DNA from: Tahibacter harae
GTDB lineage: Bacteria; Pseudomonadota; Gammaproteobacteria; Xanthomonadales; Rhodanobacteraceae
Length of the DNA: 64,000 nt
Assembly (NCBI RefSeq): GCF_024437735.1
Contig: NZ_JANFQO010000002.1
Coordinates: 372,001-436,000 of the forward strand
Reading direction: 5' to 3'
Shown: positions 60,086 through 64,000 of the stretch, in pieces
How the letters are laid out: each line of letters begins with the position of its first letter
How positions within the stretch are numbered: position 1 is the first letter of the stretch
Made by a program: the position numbers and the translations under genes
The notes under the pieces: generated by a model
The model's database searches: none
What the model saw: the letters and a program-made list of their open reading frames with translations, nothing else
Told to the model about the DNA's origin: nothing

Positions 60086-61108
60086 CTACTCCCCTCCAGC
60101 CAGTTCCCTCAACGCCGCCTCCCGCTCCTTCGTGAAATGGCTGCGCCACGCATCCGCGTTCACCGCCGGATATTTGCGCGCGCCGAAGGTCACCCAGGCA
60201 TCGCGATACTTGATCCAGGCGCGCTCGGCCGCGCGTATGCCTTCGGGGCGGATTGTGCCGAGGTTGCTGAAATCCTCGCCTTCGACTGGCTTGGCCGCCT
60301 TCATCGCGGCGGCATAGCTCGCGTTCAGCGCCTTGTCGGCGGCGGCGAACCGGGTGGCGTCGTCCTTGGGCAGGTCGCCGCGTTCGAACGCGGTCAGGTT
60401 CTCTACCAGCGAGTTTTCCAGGTCTTCGCGCGCGCCTACGGCCATGGCGCCGCGGGCGGTGCCGCTCAGGTCGACTTCGCCGTCGACCACTGCGCCGAAA
60501 TAGGCGTCGGCGGCGGCGCGCAGCTTGGCGAAGGCGGCGCGGTCGGCCGCGCTCCAGTTCCTGCTCAGTGCGGCGATGCGCTTGTCGCGGTCGACCTTGG
60601 CCGCGTCGGCGCCGCGGCTGGCGCAGAAGCCCATCATGTAGCCGCTGGTGATGTCATCGCAGAGATCGAATGTTTCCGCCTTGGCGCCGGCCTTGGCCAT
60701 CTCATCCAGATGCGCCAGGCGGCCGTCCAGTTCGGCCGGCGCGCCCTGCACAGCGCAGGCGAAGCGCTTGGCCAGCGGGATATTGCGCGTCACGCCCTGG
60801 CCGTTGGCGTAGATCATCATGAGCACGGCCGAGCCGCCGAACACCAGTTCGTCGCCCTTGTCGCGCTCCAGGTAGGCGCACAGGCGCGCATCGGCGTAGT
60901 CGGGCTTGCCGCCGTCGGCGTAGTACAGCGATTCGGAATCGCAGCCGCCCAGGCGTTCGCGCGCGGCGGCATCGGGCTGGTCGGCGGCGGGAATGGCGAT
61001 CTTTTCCAGCGCCGCACAGGCCGGGTTGGAAAGGGAGTCATCGGCCGCTGCCGCGCCCGCGGCCAGCAGGGCCGCGGCGGCGGCGATGGCGTGCATTCCT
61101 CGCAACAT
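60086..61108 (-). CDS. Exported protein with C-terminal LprI (lysozyme-inhibitor-like) domain
   Basis: A 340-residue secreted protein. Residues 1-23 are a signal peptide (IAAAAALLAAGAAAA). About 30-150 contains cysteines C31, C56, C77, C116, C149 and C161 in a Sel1-like or helical region (LMMIYANGQGVTRNIPLAKRF). The C-terminal 110 residues match the LprI/DUF1311 family (AAERAWIKYRDAWVTFGARKYP), in which members inhibit lysozyme. Inhibition here is not demonstrated. ATG 61108 is chosen; a GTG at 61120 and an ATG at 61096 are alternatives. It lies beside cell-wall genes but in its own unit. Confidence 0.82.
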   Translation of the reverse strand: MLRGMHAIAAAAALLAAGAAAADDSLSNPACAALEKIAIPAADQPDAAARERLGGCDSESLYYADGGKPDYADARLCAYLERDKGDELVFGGSAVLMMIYANGQGVTRNIPLAKRFACAVQGAPAELDGRLAHLDEMAKAGAKAETFDLCDDITSGYMMGFCASRGADAAKVDRDKRIAALSRNWSAADRAAFAKLRAAADAYFGAVVDGEVDLSGTARGAMAVGAREDLENSLVENLTAFERGDLPKDDATRFAAADKALNASYAAAMKAAKPVEGEDFSNLGTIRPEGIRAAERAWIKYRDAWVTFGARKYPAVNADAWRSHFTKEREAALRELAGGE

Positions 61109-61274
61109 GGGCGTGTCCACAGTTCAGGGGAGGCCGCAGTGTAGTCGCGGCGGCGGCGCTTGCGAATCGCGCTGCGCCGTGCCGATGCGCGGTCGGCCGC
61201 GCCGCCGCGCCCGCATCGCCGCAAGCCGCCGCGACAGGCTACTCTCGCGGCCTGTCCCGCCGCCCGCCCCATCC

Positions 61275-62810
61275 ATGCGAAAAGCGCTGCGTCCCGATCA
61301 CGTCCTGGTCTTCTCGGTCTTCGTCGTCGCCTCCAGCGGGCTGGCCTACGAACTGGTCTCCGCCGCCCTGGCCAGCTATCTGCTCGGCGATTCGGTGCTG
61401 CAGTTCTCCACCGTGATCGGCTGTTACCTGTTCGCCATGGGTGTAGGCTCGCACCTGTCGCGTTTCGTGCGCGACGCCGATCTGCTGCGGGTATTCATCG
61501 AGGTGGAACTGCTGATCGCGCTGGTCGGCGGGCTTTCCGCCAGCCTGCTATTCCTGCTGTTCGGTGCGCAGGGAGTGCCCTTCCGTACGCTGCTCTACGC
61601 GCTGGTGTTCTGCATCGGCGTGCTGGTCGGCAGCGAGATCCCGCTGGTCATGCGCCTGCTCGATGCACGCAAGCGCGAGACCGGCCTGGCCCTGGGCGAC
61701 ATGCTCAGCCGCGTGCTGACGTTCGACTACCTCGGCGCGCTGATCGTCTCGCTGCTGTTCCCGCTGCTGCTGGCGCCCTGGCTGGGCATGGCGCGCACCG
61801 CACTGGTATTCGGCCTGCTCAACGCCCTGGTCGCGCTGTATACCCTGCACGCTTTCCGCGCCGAACTGGCGGTGCGCGGCCTGCTGCTGCGCGCGCTGGC
61901 GGTGATCGTGCTGCTGGCCGCGGCGCTGGCCGGCTCCGGCAAGCTCACCGGCTGGTCGGAGCAGCGCCTCTACGGCGACACCATCGTGCACGCGCAGAGC
62001 ACGCCCTACCAGCGCATCGTACTGACACGCTGGCGCGACGACCTGCGCCTGTACCTCAACGGCGAACTGCAATTCTCCAGCCGCGACGAATACCGCTACC
62101 ACGAGGCGCTGGTGCATCCCGCGCTGGAAGGCAGCGGCCGTGCGCGCAAGGTGCTGGTGCTGGGCGGCGGCGACGGCCTGGCGGCGCGCGAGATCCTGCG
62201 CTATGCGGACGTCGCCAGCATCACCCTGGTCGACCTGGATCCCGCCGTCACCACGCTGTTTGCGCAGCAGGAGGAACTGGTCGCGCTGAACCGCGGCGCG
62301 CTGTCGGATGCGCGCGTGCGCGTGGTCAACGCGGACGCGGGGCAATGGCTGCAGAACAATGACGAGAGCTTCGACGCCATCATCGTCGACCTGCCCGACC
62401 CGACCAATTTCGCCCTGGGCAAGCTGTATTCGGTACCGTTCTACCGCCTGCTCGCGCGCCGCCTGAGTCCCGGCGGCCTGGCCGCGGTCCAGGCCACGTC
62501 GCCCTATTACGCCCCGCATGCCTACTGGTGCGTGGAGGCCAGCCTGCGCGCGGCCGGCCTGGCGACCTGGCCCTACCACATCTATGTGCCTTCGTTCGGC
62601 GAATGGGGCTTCCTGCTCGCCGGCCGGCGCGCGGATTTCACGCCGGCACAGCACTACCGCCTGCCCATGCGCTATCTGGATCCGGCCGCGTCAGCCGCAA
62701 TGTTTACTTTTTCACAAGACCTGCCGCGGCCGGAGGTCGAGCCCAACCAGCTCGATACCCAGGCCCTGGTGCGCTACTACGAGCGCGACTGGCGCAACGT
62801 GGTGCGCTGA
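61275..62810 (+). CDS. Membrane-bound spermidine-synthase-like aminopropyltransferase family protein
   Basis: A 511-residue protein. Residues about 10-215 contain seven hydrophobic helices (VLVFSVFVVASSGLAYELVS onward). Residues about 235-511 form the spermidine synthase-like domain: a tetramerisation beta segment (TPYQRIVLTRW..LYLNGELQFSSRDEYRYHEALVHP), the cofactor loop VLVLGGGDGLAAREIL near 294, and IIVDLPDPTNFALGKLYS near 374. The catalytic-type Asp of DLPDP is present. Such fusions are found with DUF350 or DUF4178 genes elsewhere, which are not present here. Aminopropyl transfer or another SAM-based reaction at the membrane is possible. Confidence 0.9.
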   Translation: MRKALRPDHVLVFSVFVVASSGLAYELVSAALASYLLGDSVLQFSTVIGCYLFAMGVGSHLSRFVRDADLLRVFIEVELLIALVGGLSASLLFLLFGAQGVPFRTLLYALVFCIGVLVGSEIPLVMRLLDARKRETGLALGDMLSRVLTFDYLGALIVSLLFPLLLAPWLGMARTALVFGLLNALVALYTLHAFRAELAVRGLLLRALAVIVLLAAALAGSGKLTGWSEQRLYGDTIVHAQSTPYQRIVLTRWRDDLRLYLNGELQFSSRDEYRYHEALVHPALEGSGRARKVLVLGGGDGLAAREILRYADVASITLVDLDPAVTTLFAQQEELVALNRGALSDARVRVVNADAGQWLQNNDESFDAIIVDLPDPTNFALGKLYSVPFYRLLARRLSPGGLAAVQATSPYYAPHAYWCVEASLRAAGLATWPYHIYVPSFGEWGFLLAGRRADFTPAQHYRLPMRYLDPAASAAMFTFSQDLPRPEVEPNQLDTQALVRYYERDWRNVVR

Positions 62811-62841
62811 ACGCGGCGCGCCGTCACTGCGCCGCGTTCAG
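62807..62841. terminator. Hairpin spanning both convergent stop codons
   Basis: A perfect 13-bp stem CTGAACGCGGCGC (62807-62819) and GCGCCGCGTTCAG (62829-62841), loop 9 nt. It includes the stop codon of the synthase-like gene (plus) and that of the Kelch-like gene (minus). No T tract follows on either strand. Confidence 0.55.
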
Positions 62842-64000
62842 CGCGGCTGCGGCTGCCACCAGAACACGCGGCCCGTGGCGCCGCTGGCCTGGCCGGCGCG
62901 GGTAGAGCCGCTGACCAGATAGAAGCGTCCATCCGCCGCCGCGCCGCCCACGCCGTGCACCGCCACTGGCATGCGCGGCCCCACTTCCCAGCGTTCGCCG
63001 CCGGCGGCGAGCACTTCGGTCTGGTCGATCAGATACGGCTGTCCAGTCAGGCCTTCGCCGCCGCTGACCATGATCTGGTTGCCCACCACCGCCGCGGCAA
63101 AGCCGCCGCGATGGCGCACGAAAGAAGGCCCGGCGCGCCAGGACTCGGCCACCGGATCGTAGATCGCCACCGTGTTGGTATCCGGCGCGCGGCCGCCCAG
63201 CACCCAGATCTCGCCGAGGAAAGCCTGCACCTGCGCATGATCCCGGCGCGTGCGGTCGGGCGGCGCGATCATGCGCCCGCTGCGCTGGCGCGGATCGAAT
63301 TCCTGCAGCGAGCCGTCATCCCAGCCGATGTAGACGCGGCCGTTCAGCAGCGCGGCCTGGCTGCCGAAGGTCGTGCGCAGCTCCGGCACCGGCTGCCATT
63401 GCTGCGTGGCGATGTCGTAGCGGAAGCCCGCGGGCCCGGTCGCGCCGCCGCCGAGGTTGTCGCCGCCGACCATGTAGACCTGTCCGCCCGTAGCGAACGC
63501 CGCCAGATGATGCCGGCCCGAAGGCAGCTGCGGCAGCACGCTCCAGCTGTTGCTGGCGATGTCGTAGCGCTTGAAGCCGCGCGGATCGCCGTAGCCGCCC
63601 AGCGCGTAAATCTGGCCCTGATAGGCCACCGTCGCCAGTTCCGACTGCGCCGGCCCGGGCATGGACGCGGCCTCCACCCAGTTGCCGCCGGTCAGCGCCT
63701 GCGGCGTGCCGTCCAGGCAGGGCGCACCGGCCAGTTCGGTCAGGCGCTGCGCCTGGTATTCGCCGCTGCCGTAGGCCGCGTCGCTTGCGGCGTAGCGGAA
63801 GCGCGCGCGGTTGCAGTCGAGGAAGTCGAATTCCATGCGGCCCCAGCGTTCCTGGCGCAGCGCGGCCGGATCGAAGCCGTCGCCAAAGCGCGTGCCGCGG
63901 ACACGATAGGCGTCTACGCCCAGCGTGTTCTGCGCCGTGCGCTCGCCCTGGCCGATCAGCCACAGCGGATTGCCGGCGGTGTCGAAGGTGAACCAGTAGA
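62838..64000 (-). CDS. Kelch-type beta-propeller protein, N-terminus cut by window edge
   Basis: 387 codons are visible; the reading frame continues through the right edge. The first visible part reads YWFTFDTAGNPLWLIGQG, then LRQERWGRMEFDFLDCNRARF. This module with WFTFD..GNPLW and a later Cys, paired here with C-terminal C98, occurs on exported proteins of this bacterial group. From about residue 105 come six Kelch-like repeats (IYALGGYGDPRGFKRYD, VYMVGGDNLGGG, IWVLGGRAPDTNTVAIYD, IMVSGGEGL and the like), a six-bladed propeller. It is probably secreted, but the signal peptide is outside the window. Function unknown. Confidence 0.8.
   Translation of the reverse strand, partial: YWFTFDTAGNPLWLIGQGERTAQNTLGVDAYRVRGTRFGDGFDPAALRQERWGRMEFDFLDCNRARFRYAASDAAYGSGEYQAQRLTELAGAPCLDGTPQALTGGNWVEAASMPGPAQSELATVAYQGQIYALGGYGDPRGFKRYDIASNSWSVLPQLPSGRHHLAAFATGGQVYMVGGDNLGGGATGPAGFRYDIATQQWQPVPELRTTFGSQAALLNGRVYIGWDDGSLQEFDPRQRSGRMIAPPDRTRRDHAQVQAFLGEIWVLGGRAPDTNTVAIYDPVAESWRAGPSFVRHRGGFAAAVVGNQIMVSGGEGLTGQPYLIDQTEVLAAGGERWEVGPRMPVAVHGVGGAAADGRFYLVSGSTRAGQASGATGRVFWWQPQPR

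Overview
The window looks like ordinary chromosome of a GC-rich gammaproteobacterium. The best fit is the order Xanthomonadales/Lysobacterales, possibly a Rhodanobacteraceae member such as Dokdonella. The reasons are the PilH-type regulator, the YtrA-type GntR operon, the sucA-sucB-lpdA order, an Oar-like TonB receptor, GGGATTCG-type intergenic repeats, and a secreted protein ending in a VFANGFE-type tail. This placement is inference from gene content; no rRNA is present. No tRNA, rRNA, CRISPR array or insertion sequence was recognised. Both edges cut genes: ugd on the left and a Kelch-like protein on the right.

Layout. 0-9.9 kb: ugd (partial), a periplasmic FKBP isomerase, a YheS-type ABC-F ATPase, a fused ATP sulfurylase/APS kinase, a periplasmic glutathione peroxidase, a YtrA-regulated ABC-2 transporter operon with its own operator, and an ArsR/AHSA1 pair that appears to be leaderless. 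10-24.3 kb: housekeeping metabolism, with fumC, purB, the uL16 hydroxylase roxA coupled to a GNAT fusion, and the 2-oxoglutarate dehydrogenase operon sucA-sucB-(small exported protein)-lpdA, followed by a methyltransferase and an AcuI-type reductase. 24.3-29.7 kb: pilH, cbpA-like and hsp20 chaperones, a peroxiredoxin and gyrA.

29.8-33.5 kb holds a two-gene operon. A helix-turn-helix protein carries a P-loop-like core that has lost its catalytic motifs. It is translationally coupled to a membrane-anchored ATPase whose Walker motifs are intact. 33.5-40.1 kb has a cupredoxin-like exported protein, a second glutathione peroxidase, a SlyD-like isomerase, dctA, a cold-shock protein, a Cys/Gly-tailed membrane protein, a DUF3606 protein and a CHAD protein. 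At 40.16 kb a TSUP permease gene stops after about 29 recognisable codons. Beside this break lies a 1082-residue protein that joins a periplasmic Asp-box propeller, one membrane helix and a NACHT/STAND-like NTPase, followed by about 580 bp without a gene. This looks like an inserted accessory segment. It and the 30-33 kb pair are the best candidates for undescribed systems.

46.3-59.8 kb reads as a cell-wall peptide salvage cluster. Genes for a serine hydrolase, a TonB receptor and a transglutaminase-like protein run leftward. A DUF819 membrane protein, an NlpC/P60 lipoprotein, an L-Ala-D/L-Glu epimerase, a MurR/RpiR-type regulator, an L,D-transpeptidase-fold protein and a dicarboxylate/glutamate-type symporter run rightward. 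The two arms diverge from a compact AT-rich promoter with a palindrome. The window closes with an LprI-domain protein, a membrane-bound spermidine-synthase-like protein and the truncated Kelch-like protein.
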